Source: Burkholderia sp. Bp9143 (lineage in GTDB: Bacteria; Pseudomonadota; Gammaproteobacteria; Burkholderiales; Burkholderiaceae). Taken from it: a stretch of DNA of 64,000 nt. Below are positions 8,759 through 17,365 of this stretch, one piece after another. Location of the stretch: positions 1-64,000 of the forward strand of contig NZ_QTPO01000030.1 in NCBI RefSeq assembly GCF_003853645.1, written 5' to 3'. A program made the translations under genes and the position numbers. Under the pieces are notes generated by a model, which was given only the letters and a program-made list of their open reading frames with translations, was not told the origin of the DNA and ran no database searches. Numbering within the stretch: position 1 is the first letter of the stretch; every line of letters starts with the position of its first letter.

Positions 8759-9997
8759 TCAATTCCACGCATGACGCGCCGGCCGCACCCCGTTCAGGTA
8801 GTAGTTGCCGACGAGGTGATACTTCCACCGCACCGGATCGTGCAGCGTGTGCGTGCGCGCATTGCGCCAGTGCCGGTCGAGATTGTGTTCGGCGAGCGTC
8901 GACTGCGTGCCGGCCAGCTCGAACAGCTTCTCGCCCGCGAGCAGCGCGATCTCGGTCGTCAGCACCTTCGCCTCGCCGACCGCGACCGACGCACGCGCGA
9001 CATCGTCGTCGGTCACCGTGCCGCGCGCGCCGATCGCGTCCAGCGTGCGCGCCGCGCGTTCGAGCAGCGCTTCGGCCGCATGCAGCTGGATATGCAGGCG
9101 GCCGATCTCGCGGACGATCAACGGATCGTCGGCCGCCCGCTCGACGCCGCTGTCGACCCACGGCCGCGTGCGGGTGCGCACGAACGCCTCCGTATCGGCG
9201 ATCGCAGCCTTCGCGATGCCGGCATCGATCGCCGCCTGGATGATCTGCGACAGCGGGCCGTTGAGCGTCGGTTCGTCCGATACGCGCTGCGCGTTCAGCA
9301 CATGTGAGGCCGGCACGCGCACGCCGTCGAGCACCACCGTGCCGCTCGCGGTCGTGCGCTGCCCGAAACCCGACCAGTCGTCGATCACGGTCAGCCCCGG
9401 CGTCGGCTGCGAAATGTAGGCGAGCCACGCCTGCCGTGCATCGTCGAGGCCGAGCACCGGCACGTAGTGCGCGAACAGCGCACCGGTCGAATAGAACTTC
9501 GTGCCGTCGACGACATAGTCGTCGCCGTCGCGCCGCACGCGTGTCTTCAGGTCGAGCACATGCTTCGTGCCCTTCTCCGAGAAGCCGTTGCCGAAGCGCT
9601 TGCCGCTGAGGATCTCCGCAAAGAAATGGCGCTTCTGCGCGTCGGTGCCAGTCAGCGCGATCACGTCGACCAGCCCGAAGTGGTTCTGCGGCAACTGCCC
9701 GAGCGACCCGTCGGCCGCCGCGACAATCTTGATCACCTCGGTGAGCGTCACATGCGACACACCCGCGCCGCCGTATGCCTTCGGCACCGTGATCGCCCAC
9801 AGCCCCGACTGCGAGAACCATTCGATCTCGTCGCGCGGCAGCCGGCGCTCGCGATCGCGCTCGGCCGCCCCTTCCGCCAGCCGCTGCGCAAGTGCATGCG
9901 CAACCGCGATCGCCTGTGCGTCGTCGGCAATCACGCGGGCCACTTGCGGCTTTGCGTCGGCCGGTCGCGCCTGAATCGTCGCGCTCGTATCTGACAT
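8759..9997 (-). CDS. sfnB: SfnB-family sulfur acquisition oxidoreductase
   Basis: A 412-residue acyl-CoA-dehydrogenase-fold flavoprotein. Features: helical N-terminal domain to about residue 110 (AITVPKAYGGAGVSHVTLTE), flavin-contact middle domain (GNGFSEKGTK, VDGTKFYSTGALFAHY, DDWSGFGQRTTASGTV) and C-terminal helical domain ending LDRHWRNARTHTLHDPVRWKY, the DszC/SfnB signature. Members use reduced flavin and oxygen on sulfur compounds such as dimethyl sulfone-derived sulfonates under sulfate limitation. The ATG at 9997 is set by AGGAGA upstream; the in-frame ATG at 10102 would add 35 residues lacking similarity. It is divergent from a second SfnB-like gene. Confidence 0.88.
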   Translation of the reverse strand: MSDTSATIQARPADAKPQVARVIADDAQAIAVAHALAQRLAEGAAERDRERRLPRDEIEWFSQSGLWAITVPKAYGGAGVSHVTLTEVIKIVAAADGSLGQLPQNHFGLVDVIALTGTDAQKRHFFAEILSGKRFGNGFSEKGTKHVLDLKTRVRRDGDDYVVDGTKFYSTGALFAHYVPVLGLDDARQAWLAYISQPTPGLTVIDDWSGFGQRTTASGTVVLDGVRVPASHVLNAQRVSDEPTLNGPLSQIIQAAIDAGIAKAAIADTEAFVRTRTRPWVDSGVERAADDPLIVREIGRLHIQLHAAEALLERAARTLDAIGARGTVTDDDVARASVAVGEAKVLTTEIALLAGEKLFELAGTQSTLAEHNLDRHWRNARTHTLHDPVRWKYHLVGNYYLNGVRPARHAWN

Positions 9998-10197
9998 CAG
10001 GTTCTCCTGTCGAATGACGAAAGCATTCAATCTAGCAGCGCGCCGCAGGCCGGCAAACCGAGCGATTCTCGTAACGATATTCCTTCGGATAACAAACGAC
10101 ATGCCGAAGCACGGCGCGCGACCCCGTGCTTCGGCGTCGCAATCGATGCCCGAGCGTCGACGCCGCCCGTCGCCGATCCGCGTAATGCGCAGCGACG

Positions 10198-10220
10198 ATA
10201 ACGATCTGCGAATCCGTTAT
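10198..10220. promoter_or_regulatory. Inverted repeat ATAACG-N11-CGTTAT in the sfnB-region promoter
   Basis: The arms ATAACG and CGTTAT flank 11 bases immediately upstream of, and touching, the TTGGAA -35 hexamer of the operon at 10292. The spacing and place fit a LysR-type activator such as CysB/Cbl, which govern sulfur-starvation genes. Related sequence (CGTAACGATATTCC) recurs near 10070 toward sfnB. Confidence 0.4.
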
Positions 10221-10249
10221 TGGAACGCGCGTGTCGTGCTTCCTATACT
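10220..10249 (+). promoter_or_regulatory. Sigma-70-type promoter TTGGAA-N18-TATACT
   Basis: TTGGAA (10220-10225) and TATACT (10244-10249) are spaced by 18 bases and would start transcription near 10256, 36 bases before the ATG at 10292. Confidence 0.5.
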
Positions 10250-10291
10250 GACCTCCCGGTGCAAACGGCCCCGCCTTTCGAGGAACACCGC

Positions 10292-11557
10292 ATGACTTCG
10301 TCGCACGCAGATACCGATCTTTCCACCGGCACCGACTACGACGCACTCGCGAGCCGGTTTCGCCCCCTCTTCGACCGCATCGCCGCCGGCACCGCCGAGC
10401 GCGAACGCCGCCGCGCACTGCCGCACGAAGCGATCGGCTGGCTGAAGGCCGCCGGCTTCGGCGCGGTACGGCTGCCGGTACGCGACGGCGGCGCCGGTGC
10501 GTCGCTGCCGCAGCTGTTCCGGCTGCTGACCGAGCTCGCCGCCGCGGACTCCAATCTGCCGCAAGCGTTGCGCGGCCACTTCGCGTTCGTCGAGGACTGG
10601 CTGAACGCGCCGCCCGGGCCGCAGCGCACGACGTGGCTCGATCGCTTCGCGAGCGGCCAGCTCGTCGGCAACGCGTGGTCGGAAGCTGGGGACGTCCCGC
10701 TCGGCCAGACCATCACGAAGGTATCGGAGCAGAACGGCCGGCTCGTGTTGAACGGCCGGAAGTTCTACAGCACCGGCAGCCTGTTCGCGGACTGGATCGA
10801 CGTGTTCGCGCAGCGCGCACACGACGGCAGCGACGTGATCGTCGCGGTGGCCACCGCGCAGCCCGGCGTGATCCGCGACGACGACTGGGACGGCTTCGGC
10901 CAGACGACGACCGGCAGCGGCACGACGCGCTTCGAGAATGCGGCGGTCGACGCCGACAACGTGATCGATTTCGCGCGCCGCTTCAAATACCAGACCGCGT
11001 TCTACCAGCTGTTCCACGTCGCCACGCTGGCCGGCATCGGCCACGCAATCGTGCGCGACGCGGGCGAGCTCGTGCGCAACCGCACGCGCGTGTACAGCCA
11101 CGGCAACGCCGCACGCGCCGGCGACGATGCGCAACTCCAGCAGGTGATCGGCGAAATCGCGTCGTGGTCCTATGCGGCCGATGCGCTCGCGCTGCGCGCC
11201 GCGCAGCCGTTGCAGCAGGCGTATGTCGCACGCTTCGGCGGCGACGACGAAGCCGAACACGCCGCGAACGTCGCGGCCGAAATCGAATCCGCGCAGAGCC
11301 AGCTCGTCGTGTCGGAACTCGTGCTGCGCGCGGCCACGCGCCTGTTCGACGCACTCGGCGCGTCCGCGACGCGCAGCACGACCGCGCTCGACCGGCACTG
11401 GCGCAACGCGCGCACGGTGTCGTCGCACAATCCGCTGGTGTACAAGGCGCGGATCGTCGGCGACTGGGTCATCAACGGACGCACGCCGCCGTTCGTCTGG
11501 CGCGTCGGCAACGGTGCAAGTGCAGACGCCGGCAAGGAAACGGAGGTCGCACGATGA
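10292..11557 (+). CDS. SfnB/DszC-like acyl-CoA dehydrogenase-fold monooxygenase
   Basis: A 421-residue flavoprotein paralogous to the divergent sfnB product: LKAAGFGAVRLPVRDGGAG in the helical N-domain, GNAWSEAGDV and LNGRKFYSTGSLFADW in the middle domain, DDWDGFGQTTTGSGTTRF, and LDRHWRNARTVSSHNPLVYK near the C-terminus. The family oxidises sulfur- or nitrogen-containing substrates with FMNH2 and oxygen. Its stop codon overlaps the ATG of the FMN monooxygenase at 11554 (ATGA), so the two are translationally coupled and probably act in one desulfurisation step series. The start at 10292 has GAGGAA upstream. The specific substrate is unknown. Confidence 0.82.
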   Translation: MTSSHADTDLSTGTDYDALASRFRPLFDRIAAGTAERERRRALPHEAIGWLKAAGFGAVRLPVRDGGAGASLPQLFRLLTELAAADSNLPQALRGHFAFVEDWLNAPPGPQRTTWLDRFASGQLVGNAWSEAGDVPLGQTITKVSEQNGRLVLNGRKFYSTGSLFADWIDVFAQRAHDGSDVIVAVATAQPGVIRDDDWDGFGQTTTGSGTTRFENAAVDADNVIDFARRFKYQTAFYQLFHVATLAGIGHAIVRDAGELVRNRTRVYSHGNAARAGDDAQLQQVIGEIASWSYAADALALRAAQPLQQAYVARFGGDDEAEHAANVAAEIESAQSQLVVSELVLRAATRLFDALGASATRSTTALDRHWRNARTVSSHNPLVYKARIVGDWVINGRTPPFVWRVGNGASADAGKETEVAR

Positions 11558-12918
11558 GCAAGACCATCCGCTTCAACGCGTTCGAGATGAACTGCGTCGG
11601 CCATCAGTCACCCGGCCTGTGGGCGCATCCGCGCGATCGTTCGTGGCAATACAAGGATCTCGACTACTGGACCGATCTCGCGCGCGTGCTCGAACGCGGG
11701 ATCTTCGACGCGATCTTCATCGCGGACGTGATCGGTTATTACGACGTCTACCAGGGCAGCAACTACCACGCGCTGCACCAGGCCGCGCCGATCGCGATGG
11801 CGACCGAGCATCTCGGCATCGGCATCACCGCGTCGACGACGTTCGAGCATCCGTACACGTTCGCGCGCCGGCTGTCGACCGCCGACCATCACACGAAAGG
11901 CCGGCTCGCGTGGAATATCGTCACGTCGTACCTGGAAAGCGGCGCGAAGAATGTCGGCGACAACGGACTGCGCACGCATGACGACCGCTATGCGGTCGCG
12001 GCCGAATACGTGGAGGTGCTGTACAAGCTGTTCGAAGGCAGCTGGGAAGACGGCGCGGTCGTGCGCGATCGCGACGGTCGCGTGTTCACGCATCCGGAGA
12101 AGGTGCACGAGATCGGCCACAAGGGGCGCTTCTTCGACGTGCCCGGCTATCACCTGTGCGAGCCGTCGCCGCAGCGCACGCCGGTGCTGTTCCAGGCCGG
12201 CGCGTCCGGCCCCGGCAAGGCGTTCGCCGCGCAGCACGCCGAATGCGTGTTCGTCGCCGCGCCGACCCGCCCGCAGCTTGCGCGCTATGTCGCCGACGTG
12301 CGCGCGCAGGCGGCGGCCGCGGGCCGCGACGCGCACGACGTGCTGATCTACAACCTCGTCACGGTGATCGTCGACGAGACCGACGAGAAGGCGCAAACCA
12401 AGTTCGACGAGTACCGCCGCTATGTGTCGTACGACGGCTCGCTCGTGTTCATGTCCGGCTGGACCGGCATCGATTTCGGCCAGTACGCGCCGACCGATCC
12501 CGTCAGACGCGTCGAGACGAATGCGATCGTGTCGGCCGTCGAGCATCTGGCGGGCGGCGACACCGCGTGGACGATCGAGGAACTGGCGGCCTGGGGCGGC
12601 ATCGGCGGAATGGGGCCCGTGTTCGTCGGCTCCGCGCAGACCGTCGCGGACATCCTGCAGGAATGGGTCGCCGCGACCGACGTCGACGGCTTCAATCTCG
12701 CGTATGCCGTTGCGCACGAAACCTTCGAGGACATCGTCCGCTACCTCGTGCCGGAGTTGCAGCGGCGTGGCGTCTATCCGACCGAATACGCACCCGGCAC
12801 GCTGCGCGAGAAGCTGTTCGGCAGCGCGGCGCGGCTGCCGGACGCGCATCCGGCCGCTCGGTTTCGCGACATCGAGCAGATCAAGCGCGATGCGCAACGA
12901 GTGGCCGACTACGCGTGA
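11554..12918 (+). CDS. NtaA/SnaA/DszA-family FMN-dependent monooxygenase (luciferase-like)
   Basis: A 454-residue luciferase-like monooxygenase. It opens SKTIRFNAFEMNCVGHQSPGLW, has DAIFIADVIGYYDVY, TAST TFEHPYTFARR, GRLAWNIVTSYLESGAKN and the phosphate-binding PVLFQAGASGPGKAFAA, all typical of the DszA/SnaA/NtaA branch that uses FMNH2 from a separate reductase. Coupled to the upstream DszC/SfnB-like gene by a 4-base overlap. The pairing of a DszC-like and a DszA-like enzyme suggests stepwise oxidation and C-S bond cleavage of an organosulfur compound. No flavin reductase gene is present in the window. Confidence 0.85.
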   Translation: MSKTIRFNAFEMNCVGHQSPGLWAHPRDRSWQYKDLDYWTDLARVLERGIFDAIFIADVIGYYDVYQGSNYHALHQAAPIAMATEHLGIGITASTTFEHPYTFARRLSTADHHTKGRLAWNIVTSYLESGAKNVGDNGLRTHDDRYAVAAEYVEVLYKLFEGSWEDGAVVRDRDGRVFTHPEKVHEIGHKGRFFDVPGYHLCEPSPQRTPVLFQAGASGPGKAFAAQHAECVFVAAPTRPQLARYVADVRAQAAAAGRDAHDVLIYNLVTVIVDETDEKAQTKFDEYRRYVSYDGSLVFMSGWTGIDFGQYAPTDPVRRVETNAIVSAVEHLAGGDTAWTIEELAAWGGIGGMGPVFVGSAQTVADILQEWVAATDVDGFNLAYAVAHETFEDIVRYLVPELQRRGVYPTEYAPGTLREKLFGSAARLPDAHPAARFRDIEQIKRDAQRVADYA

Positions 12919-13014
12919 CGGCAACGCGGCCGCCCCGCTTTCCCGGCGGACGACCGCGTCACTGTCGCACCGGTCGCCCGACGCACCACCGCTGATCGCG
13001 CCGCACCTTTCAGC

Positions 13015-14229
13015 TCAAAGCCACGTCCCGCCCTGCCGCTCGCTCGGTTCATCGGCGAGCGCGTCGAAATCGTGAATCCAGTCCAGGTGATGCAGCACGC
13101 TGTCGCGCTCGCCGAGACGCGCGTTGCGCGCCTGCGCGGCCGGCCCGTCGGGCAGATGCAGCACGTCGGCCGCGGAGATCGACGCGTACTGCACCTTGCG
13201 CGTGCGGCCGCGCCGCAGCCGCTCGTACGCTTCCTGCGCCTCGCGCCAGTTGCCGGGCCCCGCCTTCGCCAGTTGCGCGGCCAGCACCATCGCGTCCTCG
13301 ATCGACTGATTCGCGCCCTGCCCGTGATGCGGCACCAGCGCATGCGCGGCGTCGCCGATCAGCGTCACGCGCCCGCGGCTCCAGCGGCCGAGCGGCGGCC
13401 GGTGGAACAGCCCCCAGCGCTGGCTGATCGGCACCGCGGTGATCATCTGCACCACCGCCGGATGCCAGTCCCTGAACAGGCGCAACTGCTCGCCCTCTTC
13501 CGCCGGCATCACCCAATCGCGCGACGGCCACGGCGACGGATGACGCTCGACCAGCAGGAAGTTCTGGTCGCCTTTGTCGCCGATCGGATAGTGCAGCAGG
13601 TGGCCGTGCGGTCCGACCCAGAACTGAATGGTCTCGGGATCGGGCAGCAGGTCCATCCGCTCGGCCGGCACCACGCCGCGAAAACCCGAGCAACCCGAAT
13701 ACAGCACGTCGTCGTAGCCGAGCATCCAGCGCCGCGTGATCGAACGCGCGCCGTCCGCGCCGATCACGAGATCGGCATCGACACGTTCGCCGTTGTCGAA
13801 CGACAGCGTGACGCGATCCGGATGCTGCGCGAGATCGACGAGCCGATGGCCGAGATGAATCTGCTCGACCCCGACCGCCTTCGACAGGATCGCCTGCAGG
13901 TCCGCGCGGTGCACGCCCCAGTACGAGCCGCCGAACTGGCGGCGATAGTCGGGTTCGCCGCGATGATGGCCGATCACCGCACCGCTGCGCCCGTCGCGAT
14001 AGACGAGGCCCGGAATCTCCGCGCACACCGCGTCGAAAGCCGGACGTAATCCCATCCGTTCGTAGAAGCGCGTCGCGTTGGCCGACAGCGCGACGGCCGC
14101 CCCTACCTCGCGCAACACGTCGGTCTGCTCGTACAGTTGCGCGTCGATGCCCTGCTCGCGCAAGGCGAGCGCCAGCGTCAGGCCGCCGATGCCGGCCCCG
14201 ACGATCGCGATCTTCAGATTCGTCTGCAT
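13015..14229 (-). CDS. FAD-dependent aromatic hydroxylase (3-hydroxybenzoate 6-/salicylate hydroxylase-like)
   Basis: A 404-residue class A flavin monooxygenase. The Rossmann GxGxxG is at the N-terminus (IAIVGAGIGGLTLALALRE), the DG fingerprint is LVIGADGARS, and the second FAD motif is RVTLIGDAAHALVPHHGQGANQSIEDA. These place it with NAD(P)H-dependent hydroxylases of phenolic acids. It faces a divergent LysR gene at 14413, the usual arrangement for inducible aromatic catabolism. Neighbouring ring-cleavage genes are missing, so the product must feed an unlinked pathway. A link to the adjacent organosulfur genes is possible but unproven. Confidence 0.85.
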   Translation of the reverse strand: MQTNLKIAIVGAGIGGLTLALALREQGIDAQLYEQTDVLREVGAAVALSANATRFYERMGLRPAFDAVCAEIPGLVYRDGRSGAVIGHHRGEPDYRRQFGGSYWGVHRADLQAILSKAVGVEQIHLGHRLVDLAQHPDRVTLSFDNGERVDADLVIGADGARSITRRWMLGYDDVLYSGCSGFRGVVPAERMDLLPDPETIQFWVGPHGHLLHYPIGDKGDQNFLLVERHPSPWPSRDWVMPAEEGEQLRLFRDWHPAVVQMITAVPISQRWGLFHRPPLGRWSRGRVTLIGDAAHALVPHHGQGANQSIEDAMVLAAQLAKAGPGNWREAQEAYERLRRGRTRKVQYASISAADVLHLPDGPAAQARNARLGERDSVLHHLDWIHDFDALADEPSERQGGTWL

Positions 14230-14247
14230 GATGAACGTGTCTCCGAT

Positions 14248-14262
14248 ATTCAGATGATGAAT
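14248..14262. promoter_or_regulatory. LysR-type box ATTCA-N5-TGAAT
   Basis: ATTCA and TGAAT are perfect inverted arms separated by GATGA, giving a 15-bp T-N11-A LysR motif. It lies 19 bases upstream of the FAD hydroxylase start in the divergent region shared with the LysR gene. Confidence 0.5.
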
Positions 14263-14326
14263 GGTCGAGGCCGCGGCGCGCGTGGCCTGCCAGGCGCGCC
14301 TGTCGAATGCAGGCGCCGTATCGGTA

Positions 14327-14355
14327 TTGTCAGCAGCGCCCCCTCATCCCACAAT
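14327..14355 (+). promoter_or_regulatory. Candidate LysR promoter TTGTCA-N17-CACAAT
   Basis: TTGTCA (14327-14332) and CACAAT (14350-14355) are separated by 17 bases, upstream of the LysR gene at 14413. The -10 is imperfect. Confidence 0.35.
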
Positions 14356-14412
14356 AAAATGCACGGAATCTGCTTCATCACTGAACGGAATGACCGGAGG
14401 CCACGCCGAACC

Positions 14413-15357
14413 ATGGAACTGAGCGAAATCGACCTCAACCTGCTGTTGCTGTTCCAGCGGCTGATGCAGGAGCGGCGCGTGTCGACCGTCGCCGAGCAGA
14501 TGAACATGAGCCAGCCGGGCGTGAGCAACGCGCTCGCGAAGCTGCGCCGCCGGCTCGGCGATCCGCTGTTCGTGCGCGGGCCGGGCGGCGTGGTCCCGAC
14601 GCCGTTCGCACTGCGCCTGGCCGAACCGGTTGCGCACGCGCTGTCGACGCTTCATGCCGCGCTCAACCCCGAGACCGGTTTCGATCCGCTGCGCGCGTCG
14701 CGCACGATGACGATCGGGATGACCGATATCGGCGAAGTCGTGTTCCTGCCCGCGCTGCTCGAACATCTTTCGCGCGCGGCACCGGGCATTGCACTCAATA
14801 CTGTGCGCAACACGAGCGTCAACCTCGCCGACGAGATGGCCGACGGCCGCGTCGATCTCGCGATCGGGCTGTTGCCGCAACTGCAGGGCGGCTTCTATCA
14901 GCGCCGGCTGTTCGATCAGCGGTACGTGTGCCTGTTCCGGCGCGGGCATCCGCTCGAAGACGCGCCGCTGACGGTCGACGCGTGGCGGGACGCCGAGCAT
15001 CTCGTCGTGGTGTCGGCCGGCACCGGTCACGGGCAGGTGGACGAATGGCTGAAGCGGCGTCGCGTGAAGCGCCGCGTGCGGCTGACGGTGCCGCATTTCA
15101 TGAGCGTCGGCTATATCCTGCAGCGCACCGACCTGATCGCGACCGTGCCGGAACACCTCGCGTTGCAGCTCGCCGCGCCGTTTTCGCTGGGCTGGCGCGC
15201 GTTGCCGGTCACGCTGCCGGGCGCGCCGATTCACATGCTGTGGCATACGCGCGTGAATCAGGACGAAGGCAACCGGTGGTTGCGGGATGTCGTGGTCGGC
15301 CTGTTCGCGGAAGCCGGAACGCGCGGACGGAAGGCCGCACCGGCGCGCAGGAAATAG
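14413..15357 (+). CDS. LysR-family transcriptional regulator (NahR/NodD-like subgroup)
   Basis: A 314-residue regulator that begins MELSEIDLNLLLLFQRLMQE, the form typical of the NahR/NodD/SyrM branch, with HTH motif SQPGVSNALAKLRRRLGDPLF. The effector domain contains RTMTIGMTDIGEVVFLPALL. NahR-type proteins respond to aromatic acids, which matches the divergent FAD hydroxylase. The ATG at 14413 is preferred for its family-typical start, although the GGAGG upstream is 12 bases away; an in-frame ATG at 14359 is an alternative. Confidence 0.88.
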   Translation: MELSEIDLNLLLLFQRLMQERRVSTVAEQMNMSQPGVSNALAKLRRRLGDPLFVRGPGGVVPTPFALRLAEPVAHALSTLHAALNPETGFDPLRASRTMTIGMTDIGEVVFLPALLEHLSRAAPGIALNTVRNTSVNLADEMADGRVDLAIGLLPQLQGGFYQRRLFDQRYVCLFRRGHPLEDAPLTVDAWRDAEHLVVVSAGTGHGQVDEWLKRRRVKRRVRLTVPHFMSVGYILQRTDLIATVPEHLALQLAAPFSLGWRALPVTLPGAPIHMLWHTRVNQDEGNRWLRDVVVGLFAEAGTRGRKAAPARRK

Positions 15358-15476
15358 CGGCGCGCGCGGCGAAACCCGTGGTACGCCGCGGTACGATGTC
15401 GCTTCGACCGGCGCACGGCGAGTCCATCGCGCACCCGCCGCCTCTTTCCACCCCCCAACCCGCAGGGAATCAAGCC

Positions 15477-16235
15477 ATGTCTGTCTCGAAGCAGTTCGCC
15501 GCCGTCACGGGCGCCGGCTCCGGCATCGGTCGTGCCGCAGCGATCGCGCTCGCCAACGCCGGATTTGCCGTCGCGCTGATCGGACGCAAGGAAGCATCGT
15601 TGCGTGAAACGAAAGAGGCGATCGTCGCCGCCCACGGCGACGCGCACATGTTTCCGGCCGACGTCACCGACGAAACGTCGGTCGAACATGCGTTCGCCCA
15701 GATCGCGCAGCGGTTCGGACGGCTGGACGTCCTCTTCAACAACGCCGGCCGCAACGCGCCGGCCGTTCCGCTCGACGAATACGACGTCGGCGTATGGAAC
15801 GACGTCGTCGCGACGAACCTGACGGGCGTCTTTCTGTGTGCGCGGGCCGCGTGGCGCCTGATGAAGGCACAAACGCCGCAGGGTGGCCGGATCATCAACA
15901 ACGGCTCGATCTCCGCCTATACCCCGCGCCCGAACACGATCGCGTACACGGCCACCAAGCATGCAGTGGCCGGCATCACCAAGTCGCTCGCGCTCGACGG
16001 CCGTGCGTACAACATCGCCTGCAGCCAGATCGACATCGGCAACGCGGCGACGTCGCTGACGGACCGGATGACGGAAGGCGTGCCGCAGGCGGACGGACGC
16101 ATGGCGCCCGAAGCACGGATGGATGTCACGCATGTCGCCAACGCGGTAGTTCAGATGGCGAATCTTCCGCTGGATACGAACATCCTGAACATGACGATCA
16201 TGGCGACCACGATGCCGTTCGTGGGACGCGGATAG
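15477..16235 (+). CDS. Short-chain dehydrogenase/reductase
   Basis: A 252-residue classical SDR. The cofactor motif is TGAGSGIG (residues about 11-18), NNAG follows in LFNNAGRN, and the catalytic Ser and Tyr-x-x-x-Lys are in NNGSISAYTPRPN and YTATKHAV. The unusual feature is the C-terminal tail NIACSQIDIGNAATSLTDRM, common to a subgroup annotated as SDR oxidoreductases of unknown substrate. It stands alone on the plus strand between the LysR gene and the MarR-GNAT gene. Confidence 0.88.
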   Translation: MSVSKQFAAVTGAGSGIGRAAAIALANAGFAVALIGRKEASLRETKEAIVAAHGDAHMFPADVTDETSVEHAFAQIAQRFGRLDVLFNNAGRNAPAVPLDEYDVGVWNDVVATNLTGVFLCARAAWRLMKAQTPQGGRIINNGSISAYTPRPNTIAYTATKHAVAGITKSLALDGRAYNIACSQIDIGNAATSLTDRMTEGVPQADGRMAPEARMDVTHVANAVVQMANLPLDTNILNMTIMATTMPFVGRG

Positions 16236-16312
16236 GTCGAGCCGCCGCTCCTTTTTCGCCACACCGGCCCGCGATGTCGGTCACGCTGCCCGGTGTCCCC
16301 ACGAAGTCGTCC

Positions 16313-16356
16313 TTGACAAGTTGCGGGTCGCAACTATTATTACTTGCGACTCGCAA
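16313..16356 (+). promoter_or_regulatory. Promoter with two MarR-type operators TTGCGNNNCGCAA
   Basis: A -35 TTGACA (16313-16318) and -10 TATTAT (16335-16340) are separated by 16 bases. One palindrome, TTGCGGGTCGCAA (16321-16333), fills the spacer and a second, TTGCGACTCGCAA (16344-16356), covers the start site. Their centres are 23 bp apart, about two helical turns, so dimers would bind the same face and block polymerase. The downstream gene encodes a MarR-type protein, so autorepression is the natural reading. Confidence 0.8.
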
Positions 16357-16374
16357 CTTTCCGTCGGACTGGTC

Positions 16375-17352
16375 ATGGACCTCATCGATATTCCCGCGAA
16401 GCCTCGCGATGCAACGATCCTCGAGCTTCGCGATTTTTCCCGCAAGCTGGTTCGCGAACTGGGTTTCATGCGCGCGACATTGGCCGATAGCGATCTGGCG
16501 CCGTCGGCGGTTCACGCCGTTCTCGAAATAGGCATGGCGCCCGGCATCAGCGCAAAGGATCTGGGCAGCATCCTGCGTCTGGACAAGTCAAACACGAGCA
16601 GGCAGCTTTCCCGGCTCGAAGCGGCCGGCTTCGTGACGCGCCGCATCTCGCCCGACGATGCGCGTGCGACGGAGTTGTACCTGACTGACGACGGGCAAGA
16701 ACTTCGCGAAAAGATCGACCAGTTTGCGACACGTCAGGTGTCGAACGCTTTACGCCGGATGGTTCCGGCGGACCAGCAAACCCTCGTCCGCGCCCTCGCC
16801 CTTTATAGCGATGCACTCGCGCAAGACAACGTTGCCGGGGCGCCGACGCCGAAACCGGACGCCGCGCGGATTGTCGACGGCTACCAACCCGGCTGTATCG
16901 GCGACATCGCAAGCCTTCACGCGCGGTTCTATTCGGAACACTGGGGGTTTGGCGCCTTCTTCGAGAAAAAGGTTGCCACCGAGCTCGCGGAATTTGCCGG
17001 CACCCTGCCAGCCGCAGGCAAGGCTCTGTGGCTCCATGCCGAAAACGGCCGCGCGCTCGCCTCTGTCGCAATCGACGGGAATCAAGCCACGGGCGTCGCG
17101 CATTTGCGATGGTTCATTGTCGACGACGTATTGCGCGGTTCCGGTATCGGGCGGCAACTGATGACGCGCGCGATGCATTTCGTCGACGCGCAGCAGTTCG
17201 GCGAGACTTACCTGTGGACGTTCAAGGGGCTGGATTCGGCACGTCACCTGTACGAATCGTTCGGCTTTACGCTGACCAGCGAATCGGAGGGCGCGCAATG
17301 GGGAACCCACGTCATCGAGCAGCGCTTCAGCCGGCGCCGGCCAAGCCAGTAA
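16375..17352 (+). CDS. MarR-family regulator fused to a GNAT N-acetyltransferase
   Basis: A 325-residue two-domain protein. Residues about 1-150 are a MarR winged helix domain (SAVHAVLEIGMAPGISAKDL, DKSNTSRQLSRLEAAGFVTR, then the wing RRISPDDARATELYLTDDG). Residues about 165-320 are a GNAT fold with the acetyl-CoA motif VDDVLRGSGIGRQLMTRAM and a C-terminal YESFGFTL. Such fusions are a known bacterial architecture, but the acetyl acceptor is generally unknown. The ATG at 16375 lies after the second operator, so a TTG at 16321 is ruled out. No strong RBS is seen, so the leader may be short. Confidence 0.88.
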   Translation: MDLIDIPAKPRDATILELRDFSRKLVRELGFMRATLADSDLAPSAVHAVLEIGMAPGISAKDLGSILRLDKSNTSRQLSRLEAAGFVTRRISPDDARATELYLTDDGQELREKIDQFATRQVSNALRRMVPADQQTLVRALALYSDALAQDNVAGAPTPKPDAARIVDGYQPGCIGDIASLHARFYSEHWGFGAFFEKKVATELAEFAGTLPAAGKALWLHAENGRALASVAIDGNQATGVAHLRWFIVDDVLRGSGIGRQLMTRAMHFVDAQQFGETYLWTFKGLDSARHLYESFGFTLTSESEGAQWGTHVIEQRFSRRRPSQ

Positions 17353-17365
17353 ATCGCCGCACGCT

